From positions 14,129,151 to 14,193,150 of the forward strand of contig NC_003071.7 of NCBI RefSeq assembly GCF_000001735.4: DNA of 64,000 nt, in the 5' to 3' direction. The notes beneath the pieces are model-generated. The model saw only the letters and a list, made by a program, of their open reading frames with translations, was not told the origin of the DNA and made no database searches. A program made the position numbers and the translations under genes. This DNA comes from Arabidopsis thaliana. Taxonomy: Eukaryota > Streptophyta > Magnoliopsida > Brassicales > Brassicaceae. Of this stretch, positions 26,935 to 39,800 are shown one piece after another. How positions within the stretch are numbered: the stretch's first letter is position 1; each line of letters opens with the position of its first letter.

Positions 26935-28285
26935 ATGGAATCAGATCAGGGAAAGCTATTTATCGGCGGGATTTCATGGGATACCGACGAGAATCTTCTG
27001 AGAGAGTACTTCAGCAATTTCGGCGAGGTTTTGCAGGTCACTGTTATGCGAGAGAAAGCTACTGGTCGTCCTAGAGGATTCGGATTCGTCGCATTCTCGG
27101 ATCCTGCTGTTATTGATAGGGTTCTTCAGGACAAGCACCATATTGATAATAGAGATGTAAGCAAAAATCTTGTTTCTCAAATGGGTCTTTCTAAATTTTG
27201 AATCTTTATAGTAAAAATTGATACTTTGAATCTTGTTGTTGTCGAGGTTTGATTTTCATCTTTGATGGATTTAAGTTGTGTTAATTTCTTAGGTTGATGT
27301 GAAGAGAGCAATGTCTAGAGAGGAGCAGAGTCCTGCTGGGAGATCAGGGACTTTTAATGCTTCTAGGAATTTTGATAGTGGAGCTAACGTGAGGACTAAG
27401 AAGATATTCGTGGGAGGTTTGCCTCCTGCATTAACATCAGATGAATTTCGGGCTTACTTTGAGACTTATGGTCCTGTGAGTGATGCAGTCATTATGATTG
27501 ATCAGACTACACAGCGTCCTCGAGGATTTGGGTTTGTTTCTTTTGATTCTGAAGATTCGGTTGACCTTGTTTTACATAAGACTTTCCACGATTTGAATGG
27601 TAAACAAGTCGAAGTTAAAAGAGCTCTTCCTAAAGATGCTAACCCTGGAATAGCCAGTGGTGGTGGTCGTGGCAGTGGTGGAGCTGGAGGGTTTCCGGGC
27701 TATGGTGGTTCTGGTGGAAGTGGCTATGAGGGTCGTGTGGATTCTAATAGATACATGCAGCCGCAAAACACTGGAAGTGGTTATCCTCCTTATGGTGGTT
27801 CTGGGTATGGTACTGGTTATGGTTATGGAAGCAATGGTGTAGGTTATGGGGGTTTTGGTGGGTATGGCAATCCAGCTGGTGCGCCTTATGGGAATCCTAG
27901 TGTCCCTGGAGCTGGGTTTGGAAGTGGTCCAAGAAGTTCATGGGGCGCTCAAGCACCATCGGGTTATGGGAATGTGGGATATGGAAATGCAGCTCCGTGG
28001 GGTGGTTCTGGTGGTCCTGGTTCAGCAGTAATGGGTCAAGCTGGTGCATCTGCAGGTTATGGCAGTCAAGGTTATGGCTATGGTGGAAATGATTCCTCTT
28101 ACGGGACTCCATCTGCCTATGGTGCAGTAGGGGGGCGATCTGGGAATATGCCTAACAACCATGGTGGCGGTGGCTATGCGGATGCTTTAGATGGCTCTGG
28201 AGGCTATGGGAATCACCAAGGGAACAACGGGCAAGCTGGTTATGGTGGAGGTTATGGAAGTGGTAGGCAAGCTCAACAACAGTGA
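26935..28285 (+). CDS. hnRNP A/B-like two-RRM glycine-rich protein (404 aa)
   Basis: Nuclear RNA-binding protein of the hnRNP A/B (DAZAP/Musashi-like) type; I place it as At2g33410. Exons 26935-27156 and 27293-28285 give 404 residues. RRM1 has RNP2 LFIGGI at residues 8-13 and RNP1 RGFGFVAF at 47-54. RRM2 has KIFVGGL at 111-117 and RGFGFVSF at 151-158; both sets of aromatic RNA-contact residues are intact. The rest (about 190-404) is a low-complexity Gly/Tyr/Ser domain with repeated GYG/GGYG units, ending in Gln-rich RQAQQQ. Such domains commonly mediate protein-protein interaction and condensation. The single intron falls at the end of RRM1. Confidence 0.95.
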
Positions 28286-28639
28286 TTGAAGAAGAAATAC
28301 TACTAGAATGTGGTTTTATCGCTGACCTTGAAACCTCCTGCTTTCCGCCTTAACCATGTCACGTCTTTGGCGGTTAGACCAGGAGGTGGACCTACGCTGG
28401 ATTATCTCTTTTGTTAGTTTCTCAATAAGTTGTTTTCAGGCAATTCCGGATACTATTTCCTATCAAGTTGTAGTTTTTAAGTTTGCGTGCTTATTTATAT
28501 TTGTCGCTTTGGAATGGTTTTCTTTCTCTGTTATCCTCTAGTGTTTGTGTTTAACGATACATCCTCCAGATTATCATTATTCATCTCCCTTTTGGTTCAT
28601 TCATTTTTGTTGAATATTCCATTCACAGATTCTTGCTTT

Positions 28640-29590
28640 TGCATCTCCTCTGTTTAGGGGAAGATGATTTGCTCAGTGTTCAATGTGATCTAAGAAAAGT
28701 GTTTGGTAGAGCAAGAGCTGCAATAAATCACTTTGAGATTGCGTTGTTACATGAAGGTCGTGTTGGCGGAAACTTAACAGTCCCAAGAACTTTAAAATAT
28801 TGTCTTTTGTCAGACAAAACCTGACTAAACTGGTCTGTTTGGTGGCTGTTCAAACATGACGTTTCTAATCCAAACCGGCCCGTCTCTAAATCATTTTCTC
28901 TCTCTTACGGTAATAAGTTATCTTCTCTACTGCATTCCAGTTTTTGCAAATCCTGCGGCTAATCTAACACTTCTGACATGTGAGTAAAGCAATACATTGT
29001 AGCTAGTAGTTGTTTTCCCCCAGTTAATTATGTTTTAAACACTCGCTCAGTGAAACCTCTTGAGTTTGTAATATATATTTTCTTTCAATACATTAGATTT
29101 CGTAACCATTTTGGACCGACAGAAGAAAAGAGATTACCATTATGTCTTTTTTCTTTTCTATATACGATAACTAAAAGTCTAAAGCGTATTTCTCTTCGTA
29201 TAGGTAAAAATGTAGATTGAGACATTGAGTAGCATCTACATTAAAGAAATATATACAAAAACTGGTATATTGTGCTGGCAACAATCTAGTACATATATAT
29301 AAAAGATTTTACAGATGAGATTTGGATGGACAAAATTTACTCGAAATAGGAAATTAGCTAATTCTAGTGTTATTTTTATTTGTGAGTATTCCTAATTTTA
29401 CTCGCATCCTCTATGATTCTCTCAATACAGATTTTTTTTGCTGTAGATTACCTTTTTCCAACTTGTCGCCTTCCTCCTCCACCTCCTCAGTTTCTCCAGT
29501 TTTATTTTTACGTTTGTCTTATAATAACACAAGAGATATGTCTTTTCCTTTCCTCTTTCCTCTCTCATTGAGCAATCTAATTTCATAAAA
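28640..29590. other. Intergenic region, no convincing gene
   Basis: This lies between the hnRNP 3' end and the DUF810 gene. A 63-codon plus-strand frame (28633-28824) is less AT-rich than its surroundings but matches no domain I know. A pyrimidine-rich leader for the next gene begins near 29440. Confidence 0.5.
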
Positions 29591-29631
29591 TCCCGTAAAG
29601 TTTTCCTTTCCACCCTCTCCCCTCCTCCGCC

Positions 29632-32600
29632 ATGACCCATCATCACCGGAGAGAGTCCTTCTCGGTTACTCCCTCTACCATGGGAGGTTCCGTCGTGCTT
29701 TGTCCTAATACCGACCTTCTTTGGCCATTTGGGAAGCTTGAAGGGCTTGATCGAGATGATATTCGTGAGACGGCTTATGAAATCTTCTTCACGGCTTGCC
29801 GGTCTTCACCGGGTTTTGGTGGTAGGACTGCTCTCACGTTTTACTCTAACCACAATAGCAATGACCATCATGGAGACGGAGGAGGAGGAATAGGATCTGG
29901 TGGCTCAACTGGTGTTGGGTCTGGGTTTGGCTCTTCTGGGAGGAAAGAGGTGGTGACGACCCCTACAAGCCGGGTGAAACGGGCTTTAGGTTTGAAGATG
30001 CTTAAACGGTCTCCGTCTAGGCGAATGTCCACGATAGGAGCGGCTGGAGGAGCCGCAACTTCACTATCCCCTGGCGGAATGAATAGTAGTGCGGGACATA
30101 TTAGTCCTGGAGCCGGATTCTTGACGGTCCAACCTTCTCGTCCTAGAAGACCGTTGACATCGGCAGAGATCATGAGGCAACAAATGAAGGTGACAGAACA
30201 GAGTGACAGTCGGCTTCGGAAAACCCTTTTGAGAACGCTTGTTGGTCAAGTAAGTTAATCGTTAGCTTCCTTCTTCTACAAGTTAATTTAAACTTTGAAA
30301 TGCCTTGACACAATACCTTAATTGTTTTTTTTTTTATAAAAAAATTAGACGGGTAGACGAGCGGAGACGATAATCTTACCGTTAGAGCTCCTTCGACACT
30401 TAAAAACATCGGAGTTTGGTGACATACACGAGTACCAGCTTTGGCAAAGAAGGCAACTCAAAGTTCTTGAAGCTGGTCTTCTTCTTCATCCATCGATTCC
30501 TCTAGACAAAACCAACAACTTTGCAATGCGTCTAAGAGAAGTTGTCAGACAAAGCGAGACAAAACCCATTGACACAAGCAAAACCTCAGACACGATGAGA
30601 ACACTCACCAACGTGGTCGTGTCTTTATCTTGGCGTGGCACTAATGGAAACCCAACTGATGTTTGTCACTGGGCTGACGGTTACCCGCTCAACATTCATC
30701 TTTATGTTGCTTTGTTGCAGTCGATATTCGATGTGAGAGACGAGACATTGGTGCTCGATGAGATCGATGAGCTTCTAGAGCTAATGAAGAAGACTTGGTC
30801 AACACTAGGGATCACACGACCGATACATAATCTGTGTTTCACTTGGGTTTTGTTTCATCAGTACGTCGTGACATCACAAATGGAACCGGACTTGCTCGGC
30901 GCTTCTCATGCTATGTTAGCTGAAGTTGCTAATGACGCTAAGAAGCTTGACCGCGAAGCTCTTTATGTGAAACTATTAAACTCAACATTGGCCTCTATGC
31001 AAGGATGGACAGAGAAAAGGTATTTGACTATTCTCGTTAAGCCAAGAAGTCAAGAACAATTATATTTACAAAATGTTTGAATTTTAATGTGATTTTGGTT
31101 ATTAGGTTATTGAGCTACCATGATTATTTCCAAAGAGGGAATGTGGGATTGATAGAAAATCTTCTGCCATTGGCATTATCATCGTCAAGAATTTTGGGAG
31201 AAGATGTGACAATTTCTCAAGGGAAAGGACAAGAGAAAGGTGATGTGAAATTAGTGGATCATTCAGGAGATCGCGTCGATTATTACATAAGATCTTCCAT
31301 TAAAAACGCATTTTCTAAGGTAAAAACACAAAATTTTATTTTTGTTTTCATTTCCTCTCTGTTTTTAGGGTTCTGATTTTTTTATGTTACAGGTGATAGA
31401 AAATACAAAAGCTAAGATCGCAGCTACAGATGAAGGAGAAGAAGCTGCTGGAACGTTGTTACAGCTAGCTAAAGAAACAGAGGAGCTAGCATTAAGGGAA
31501 CGCGAATGTTTCAGTCCGATACTCAAGAGATGGCACTCAGTTGCTGCTGGTGTTGCCTCGGTGTCACTTCACCAATGTTATGGCTCGATCTTGATGCAAT
31601 ATTTAGCTGGAAGATCGTTTATCTCGAGAGATACTGTTGAGGTTTTGCAAACGGCAGGGAAGCTTGAGAAGGTCTTGGTGCAGATGGTAGCTGAAGATTC
31701 AGAGGAATGCGAGGACGGTGGAAAGGGGCTTGTACGAGAGATGGTTCCTTATGAAGTCGATTCTATTATATTGCGTCTTCTAAGACAATGGGTCGAAGAA
31801 AAGCTCAAGGCAGTTCAAGAGTGTTTATTTAGAGCAAAGGAAACTGAAGTAAGTTTTAGAGATTTTACTTGTGATCCAAGAAACATTACTTCATCTAATG
31901 GTGTTTGCTTTCTATCTTTGTAGACGTGGAACCCGAAATCCAAATCAGAACCTTATGCACAATCCGCAGGAGAGTTGATGAAGCTAGCGAAGGACACAAT
32001 CGATGAGTTCTTCGAAATCCCCATCGGGATTACTGAAGATCTTGTTCATGATATCGCTGAAGGATTGGAACAACTTTTTCAAGAATACACCACATTTGTT
32101 GCATCTTGCGGTAAGCAAAACATCCAAATCTGTATACCGCAAGAATTGAATTTGTTATCTCTAATTCTTGTCTTGTTCAGGAGCAAGACAAAGTTACATC
32201 CCTACATTACCTCCTCTTACAAGATGCAACAGAGATTCCAGATTCGTTAAGCTATGGAAGAGAGCTACACCGTGTACTACTTCCAACGAAGACCTTAAAT
32301 ACACCACATCTGTCATATCCGACGGCCACCATCCACGGCCATCCACAAGCCGCGGGACACAACGTCTATACATTCGTCTCAACACATTACATTTCCTAAG
32401 CTCACATATCCACTCCTTAAACAAAACACTCTCTTTAAACCCGAGGATACTTCCGGCAACTCGAAAACGTTACCGCCATAGAAACAACAATTCATCTTCT
32501 TATTTCGATTTCACATACGCTGGAATCGAATCCGCTTGCCAACACGTTTCAGAGGTCGCGGCTTACCGTTTGATTTTCCTCGATTCAAACTCTGTTTTGT

Positions 32601-33154
32601 ACGAGAGCCTCTACGTAGGAGAAGTTGCGAACGCGAGGATCAGACCAGCGTTACGAATCATGAAACAGAACTTAACATTGATGTCAGCGATTCTTGCGGA
32701 TAGAGCTCAATCATTAGCAATGAGGGAGGTTATGAAATCATCATTCGAAGCGTTCTTGATGGTCCTTCTCGCCGGTGGATACTCCCGAGTGTTCTATAGA
32801 TCGGATCACAGTATTATCGAAGAAGATTTCGAGAACTTGAAAAGGGTCTTTTGTACTTGTGGTGAAGGGTTGATACCTGAAGAAGTGGTGGACAGAGAGG
32901 CAGAGACAGTGGAAGGAGTGATTCAGCTTATGAGTCAACCAACAGAACAACTTATGGAAGATTTTAGTATTGTAACGTGTGAGACAAGTGGAATGGGGAT
33001 GGTTGGTTCTGGACAGAAGCTACCTATGCCTCCAACTACAGGACGGTGGAACCGGTCTGATCCAAACACGATCTTGAGGGTACTTTGTCATAGAAACGAC
33101 CGTGTTGCTAATCAGTTTTTAAAGAAATCGTTTCAATTGCCTAAACGAAGGTGA
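29632..33154 (+). CDS. DUF810 / MUN-domain-like protein, PATROL1 family (1039 aa)
   Basis: Member of the plant DUF810 family related to Munc13 MUN domains; the family member PATROL1 acts in exocytic delivery of the plasma-membrane proton pump. I place this gene as At2g33420. Exons: 29632-30249, 30349-31019, 31106-31319, 31393-31848, 31924-32110 and 32181-33154, giving 1039 residues. The start MTHHHRRESFSVTPSTMGG leads to LLWPFGKLEGLDRDDIRETA, a family N-terminal motif. A Gly-rich low-complexity stretch (about 29875-29940) and a Lys/Arg-rich region follow. The rest is mostly helical, with LRREVV-like segments, a conserved FTWVLFHQYVVTSQMEPDLL block, and an Arg/Asn-rich C-terminus (ILRVLCHRNDRVANQFLKKS). 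No catalytic motif is expected. A role in vesicle tethering is inferred from the family only. Confidence 0.92.
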
Positions 33155-33447
33155 ACTGGTAAGAAGTAAGAAAGGAAAAAAGAAAAATTCAACAAAAAAA
33201 TATGTTGGTGTTGGTGAAGGATGTGAACTTGATTCGTTGTGTAAATGGGTTAAAAGTATGGTTTTCGAGTTTTTGGGGCTGATTTGTAATCTAAAAATTG
33301 TTGCATTGAGGTTGAAGAGAATTGTTTGTTGTTTTACGAGGAAAATATTCGTTAATTCTTTAATTAGATGTGTTCAGAAATAGAAAGTCTTTATTTGTTT
33401 AAGAAATTGTAACAAGTTCTTGCGATGATGAAAAGAATGAGATTTAA

Positions 33448-33462
33448 TGGGCTTTGAGCCCA
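33448..33462. promoter_or_regulatory. Inverted site II pair in the MORF2 promoter
   Basis: TGGGCT (33448-33453) and AGCCCA (33457-33462) form an inverted pair about 125 bases upstream of the MORF2 start codon. TGGGCY sites are typical of TCP-regulated genes for organelle and ribosomal proteins. Confidence 0.5.
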
Positions 33463-33581
33463 ACTCATGTAAAGCCTTTATAGTATATAAGAAGATAAAA
33501 ATTCGAAGATAAAAACCAAAACCCTATCCACTTTACTCTAAACCTCCATTACCTTCGTCTTTCTTCCTCAGTCGCCCTACA

Positions 33582-35579
33582 ATGGCTTTGCCTTTGTCTG
33601 GCACGCGCCACCTCACGCGCGCTCTCCTCTCTAATGTCACTCTTATGGCTCCTCCTCGGATTCCTTCCTCTGTTCACTACGGTGGATCTCGGTTAGGTTG
33701 TTCGACCCGGTTCTTCTCAATTCGATGTGGAGCTAACCGGTCAGGTTCTACTTACTCGCCGCTTAACTCTGGCTCTAACTTTAGTGATCGGCCTCCGACG
33801 GAGATGGCTCCTTTGTTTCCGGGATGCGATTATGAGCACTGGCTTATTGTTATGGATAAACCTGGCGGGGAAGGCGCGACTAAGCAGCAGATGATTGATT
33901 GTTACATTCAAACCCTAGCGAAAGTCGTTGGAAGGTATAATCTTCAGATTATATATGTTAATTGTCTAGGTTGCTGTTGAAATATAATGAAAAATGTATG
34001 AAAAAATCTAGGGCAGAAAATTCTGTTTACTTTGTGTATTTGACTCTGTATAGTGTTTGTTGTTGGTTTTTGGTTAGTGAGGAAGAGGCGAAGAAGCGAA
34101 TCTACAATGTTTCATGTGAGAGGTATTTAGGGTTTGGTTGTGAGATTGATGAAGAGACATCCACTAAGCTTGAAGGTCTTTTTACTTAGAACTTGTTTCT
34201 TATGTTTACTATGTGTTAACTGATAATAAAGAAGAGTATTCTTAAAGTGTTACTTTGTTTACAACAGGTTTACCAGGTGTTCTGTTTGTGCTTCCAGATT
34301 CCTATGTGGATCCTGAAAACAAAGATTATGGAGGTAATTGTTCTGCCTACTATTCAAGTTTAACCTATATGTTTGCTTTATTTCTCCAAATGAAATCTTT
34401 GCTAGTGCCATTGTCATTGCAAATTTTGAGTCTTAGTGTGTGCCTCTCTTGAAACATGAAGGAAATATTTTTATAAGTCCATCTTGGCAAAGCTAATGAG
34501 TCTTTTGGCTATGATTAGCTTTGAATGCTAATGGACTGACATCGTCTATTTTCTCTTAACCGATTTGTGCAGATAGTTAATAATATATCTAACTGCAGTC
34601 TGGTTTAGATGAAAACATATATTGCATGCAACTCTAGAGTGCTTTTCTCTTGGAACGTGAAGACGTGTTATTGATTATCAGTCCATCTTGGCGAAGCTAA
34701 TGAGTCTTTGGGCTATGATTAGCTTTGAATGCTAATGGACTGACATCAAATAATTTTTATCTAAGCCGACTTTTGCAGATAGTTAGTGTAATATCTACCT
34801 GCAGACCGGTTTAGATAAAACATACATTGCATCTCCTGAGTGCTTCTTGTTTCAATTAGTCCATTTTGGTGAACCTAGTGAATCTATTGGCTCTGTGTGC
34901 GCACTAAATTAATGACATGACCAGTTGAGAAGATAAAATATATACGCACTGATAGTATCTGTGTGTCACTCTCCCTAGCCATGTAAAAGATAGTTCAAAG
35001 TTCATCTTGGTAAAGTTAATAATTCTTTTTTAGCAATGTTTAGTTTAGAATGCTAATAGACTTGTATCAGTTTCTTCACTTGGTGTATGTGTGGATTTTG
35101 AATAGCAACATGATTAATTTCCTGGTTGAGAAAAAGTATATATGTAACCATAATAACCCGGTATAGAGATGATTGGAGGTTTTAGTAAAGAACCATGGAC
35201 CAGAAGTCCTTCTTGGCAAAGCTAGTAGCTTTCTGCCATTTCTAGTTTTGAATGTTAATGGACTCACATCCAGATTCGCTCTTTCTTGTGCTGTGCTCTT
35301 TATATTGAGGAAGCATGGACTCAATTACGAGAGATACACCAGCTTTACATTTCTCAAATTAAATCTCAACTATACAGAAGAACATTTACTGTGATCGAAT
35401 TCTGATTTATTCTTAATCGTTGTCGTTGACTTGCAGCTGAGCTGTTTGTTAATGGAGAGATAGTCCAACGATCACCAGAGAGGCAGAGGCGGGTTGAGCC
35501 ACAGCCGCAGAGAGCCCAAGATAGACCGAGATACAATGACAGAACTCGTTACTCTCGCCGCAGAGAAAACACAAGATGA
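33582..35579 (+). CDS. MORF2: Plastid RNA-editing factor MORF2 / DAL1 (219 aa)
   Basis: Multiple organellar RNA editing factor; MORF2 works with PPR proteins in C-to-U editing of plastid transcripts and is needed for chloroplast development. Exons 33582-33934, 34078-34175, 34268-34333 and 35437-35579 give 219 residues. The first 50 or so residues are Ser/Arg-rich and poor in acidic residues, consistent with a transit peptide. The MORF box runs from about residue 80 to 180: [39 protein letters not shown] and [19 protein letters not shown]. The C-terminus is Arg/Gln/Pro-rich ([20 protein letters not shown]). The last intron is unusually long (1.1 kb) and holds the degenerate repeats listed separately. 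A (GAT)n run lies in the 3' region near 35628-35648. Confidence 0.97.
34476..35340 (+). repeat. Five degenerate repeats in the last MORF2 intron
   Basis: Copies begin at 34476, 34680, 34858, 34999 and 35205, each starting AGTCCATCTTGGCAAAGCTA or a diverged version, mostly followed by TTTGAATGCTAATGGACT. Copies 1 and 2 are strongly alike over about 180 bases, including a second block (GCAGATAGTTA...CTGCAG...GGTTTAGAT). Copies 3-5 are more eroded. Spacing is 204, 178, 141 and 206 bases. No reading frame is conserved across copies, so they look like non-coding tandem duplications. Confidence 0.85.
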
Positions 35580-36886
35580 ACTGTAACTGAAGATGGTATA
35601 CATACACCTAAGCTAAGCCAGTATGAGGATGATGATGATGATGATGATAATGGTGGTGAGGATGATGTTACTGCCGCCACACGAGGGCTCTGTATTCCAG
35701 TCCGTTGCAGTTAATGGACCGGGCTTACTTTGGATATTGTTGAAATTCTAAGTTTTGTTTCTATGTAACAATTTTATTTAATAATGTAAATTGAGGTTTC
35801 ACTGTTTTAGGAAATTACTTTGGGTAGAAGATTAGTTTTCTTTTCAAGAACAATTCATGTGGGAAATGGTAAATTTATTTTAGTAATCTTTTAGAATGCT
35901 GAAGCATGCTAAAAAGAGACGATTACTCTTGTGGTCAATCTGTGGAAAAGCAAATACAATTTGGGGTTAAAAGGAAACAATGTCAAAATAAAAGGGCGAT
36001 CTGATGATATCTCCAATAAATAAGGGGAAAATGAAAAAGTAAACAAGTTGATTTTAAAATCCAGCGGACAAAATCTGATGTGAGTTTTTTTCTTTTAATC
36101 TCTCGTCCCCGAAAAAAAGTTGACGAAACTCTCTACCGGAGGCGCTAGTTTTCGCCGTCGGCGAGGCAATTTAACTTTCCGGAGGTGCGACGCTTCTACT
36201 CCGCTTATTTTTTTCTGCTCTTGTTATTTCTCGTCTCATGTCAAGCTTCTTTATGCCTTCTCTTTGGGTGTAAATAGTTGGATTAGTCGCGAAAAAATCA
36301 CGATTGGTTCTTCATTTCGATGTATATTAGGGTTTGTGTGAGCATATGATTGCTGAGAAGTAGCTAGTAATTGAATGTTTATGTGGTTAGTGGGTAGGAG
36401 AATGGGCTGTGGAGATATCTCTACTCTGCGCCGTCTAGTTCTTTAGGTCGTGGATTACTTAATGCGATTAGATTCAATCGGATCGTAGTTCTGATCTATT
36501 CGTTCATCTTGAAGTTTCTAGTCAAGTAGTTAGGAAATGGTGTTGGTTTTTAGAGGCGCAGTCACTGTTTCTTGTACAATCAGTTAAATAACTTGCTTTT
36601 TCTGGTGGTTAGGAGCTTGTTAAATGTGATCGAAGATCTATGATATGATAAAAAAATCTGGAATAGTATTGTGTTGGTAGGTTTCTGTTTCTGTGATTTT
36701 GGCTCCATGTATCTTGTAATTTTGAAGTTCCTGGTAATGATTTCTATGTTGGACGAGGGAGTGGAAACTCATGAATTCAGCTGTGCATTGCCTTATAATT
36801 GTCTTTTGTTCTCATTCTATTAGTTTGTGATTTATGTCTGCTGATGATTGTGCTCTCTGCTCATTATCTCAAGGGAATAAAGCAGG

Positions 36887-39800
36887 ATGAACGAAGTTAA
36901 TAAGCAAAAGGAAAATCGTGATGGACATGAAACACTTGTAAATGAAGAAGGATCTGCTGCTCGAACAAGACCTACAAGTGTTGAGGAGATTAGGCTAAGG
37001 AGGAAGAGGAAAGAGTCCTTGGAAAATGTGAAGGAGGAAACTGTAGGAGCAGCACAGTTACTGGGTTACGATCTTGTTGAAAAGGCTTCTGACTATCATG
37101 AGTCCAAGAATTTGAGGCGTGAAGAACATGTTGAAGACAGTTCAAGAAAGGAAAAAGAAGCCATTTCTAGATGTAGGGAAGAAAAAATAGAAAAACCAAT
37201 GAAAGAGGACCCTGTGGGAGCAGCTCAGTTACCCGATAAAAATCTTGTTGAGAAGGTTCTTGACTGTCATGAGTCTGAAAAAGGGTATGATAGATCCGAG
37301 AAACTGAGTCATGAAGAGCTTGTTATGGACAGCTCAAGAAAGAAAGAAGAGGCTATTTCTAGTTCTAGAGAAGAAAAACTTGATAAACCAATAAAAGATG
37401 ATCTTGTTGGAACAGCTCAGTTACTGGGTAATGATCTTGTTGAGAAGGTTCCTGAATATCATGTGTCTGAAAAAGAGCATGATGGATCCAAGAACGTGAG
37501 GCGTGAAGAACGTGTTAAGGACAGTTTAAGAAAGAAAGAGGACATAACTTCTAGTTCTAGGGATGAAACACCAATGAAAGAGGATCATGTGGGAGCAGCT
37601 CAGTTACGGGGTAACGATATCGTTGAGAAGGTTTCTGACAATCATGCATCTGAAAAAGGGCATGATAAATCCAATAAAGTGAGGCGTGAAGAACATGTTA
37701 AGGACAGTTCAAGAAAGAAAGAAGACTACATTTCTAGTTTTAGAGAAGAAAAATCAAGAAAAGAGGATCATGTGGGAGCAGCTATGTTACTGGGTCACGA
37801 TATTGTTGACAAGTTTTCTGACTATCATGCGTCTGAAAAACGGCATGATAGGTCGAAGAAAGTGAGGCGTGACGAACATGTTAAGGAAAGCTCAAGAAAG
37901 AAAGAAGACGCCACTTCTGGTTCTACGGAAGAAAAATCAATGAAAGAGGATCATGCGGGAGCAGCTCAGTTACTGGGTCACGATATTGTTGAGAAGGTTT
38001 CTGACTATCATGCGTCTGAAAAAGGGCATGATAGATCGACGAAAGTGAGGCGTGAAGAACGTGTTAAGGACAGCTCAAGAAAGAAAGAAGATGCCACTTC
38101 TGGTTCTAGGGAAGAAAGAGTAGATAATTCAACGAAAGAGGACCCTGTTGGAGCAGCTCAGTTACTAGGTAACGATTTTGTTGAGAAGGTTTCTGACTAT
38201 CATACGTCTGAAAGAGGGCATGAAAGATCCAAGAAAGTGAGGCGTGAAGAACGTGTTAAGGACAATTCAAGAAAGAAGGAAGAGGCTATTTCTAGTTCTA
38301 GAGGAGAAAAACCGATTAAAGAGGATCATGTGGGAGCAGCTCAGTTACTGGGTAACGATCTTGTTGAGATGGTTTCTGACTATCATGAAACTGAAAAAGG
38401 GTATGACAGATCCAAGAAATTGAGCCGTGAAGAGCGTGTTAAGGACAGTTCAAGAAAGAAGGAAGAGGCTATTTCTAGTTCTAGAGAAGAAAACCTAGAT
38501 AAACAAAAAAAAGACGAGTCTACTTCAAATAGAAAAAGGAAAGCAGAAGGAGAGTGTTCTACAGCTGAAACAGAATCAATTGAAGAACATAGTAAGGATA
38601 GACGAGGAAAGAAAGAAGAAACTAATTCTAATTGTAGGGAGGAAAGACGAGATAAGAAGATGAAGAAGGAAGACCTTGCTTCAAACAGAAAAATTGAAGG
38701 AGAAATCCCTACAACTGAAACAAAAACAATGACAGATAGAGATGGGCTTTGTAGTAAAAAGCGTCTTAGAAGTCTAGTTGTGGCAGACGTACCTCGAGAT
38801 GAAAGTAGTATAAAACCTGACAATGGAGACAAGAGAAAGAATCAAAATGGAAATCATAAGAAGAATAGGGAGATAAATATGTCAAAGAGGCATGATCCAG
38901 GAAAAGTGCACAGTGTTGAAGTTTCAGAGCGATGGGAGAGAAGGGAACAACCAAAATCACGTCAACGCGACTTGAGAGAGAAAAGAAGGAGATCAAGAAG
39001 TCGAGATCATGGGCAGGACAGACAGAAAAGGTCATCCCCCTTACCAAGGGCTGAAAAGGCTACATCGCGTCATAAGAGAAACCATGAGGAGCGATCGGAA
39101 AATGTTGTCAAAGATAGGTCGGGAAAACATCATTGTAATGATAATGAAGACAAAGTGACAAGCACTGTAAGTAACAAGTCTAGACGGTATAGTGCTTCCA
39201 AAAGTGAACTTGGTGGATATTCACCACGGAAAAGAAGGGAGCAAGCATCTACCAAGGCTGCATCTCCACCTAATCTTTCTTCCGAGAAAAAAAGTGCTAA
39301 ATGGGGTCTTGCAGCTACTGTAACTGCTGGCATGTTTTCGGACTCAGTATTTTCTGGTCTCCAAGCAGCAACTCAGACAGCATATCCTACCATCAGTGAG
39401 GCTTCCTTGACGCTTTTGAAGCCACTTATGGTTATGGATGCGCCTTTTAGGACGCCACCGGCAAGGCAGACCACTTCATTCGATTCTGTTCAACTGACAG
39501 AATCCACCAGACGTATGAGAAGACTTTACGCAGAAAATGTGCCTGATTCGGCCTCTGAGAAGTCTCTGATTGAATGCTTCAATGGCTATATGTTATCTTC
39601 AGGGTCCAATCACATAAAAGGAAGTGAACCATGTATTAGCTGTATTGTAAGTTTCTGTCATGTGACTTCCTTATTCATATCACTCTTGTTATGCTTGTGA
39701 ATTATATCACCTGATAGTATTTGTCCTTTAAATGCAGATAAACAAGGAAAAAAGTCAGGCGCTAGTGGAGTTCCTTACGCCACAAGATGCCTCTGCTGCA

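Noticed and set aside
28633..28824. 63-codon plus frame (VFGRARAAINHFEIALLHEG)
   Set aside because: Slightly gene-like composition, but too short, no family match I know and no neighbouring exon. It may be a UTR or a gene fragment.
34476..35340. CRISPR-like array
   Set aside because: Repeats are long, degenerate and intronic in a plant gene; no short exact repeats with unique spacers.
38383..38832. 149-codon minus-strand Ser/Leu-rich frame
   Set aside because: Antisense of the Lys/Glu-rich repeat exon; its composition is explained by the sense strand.
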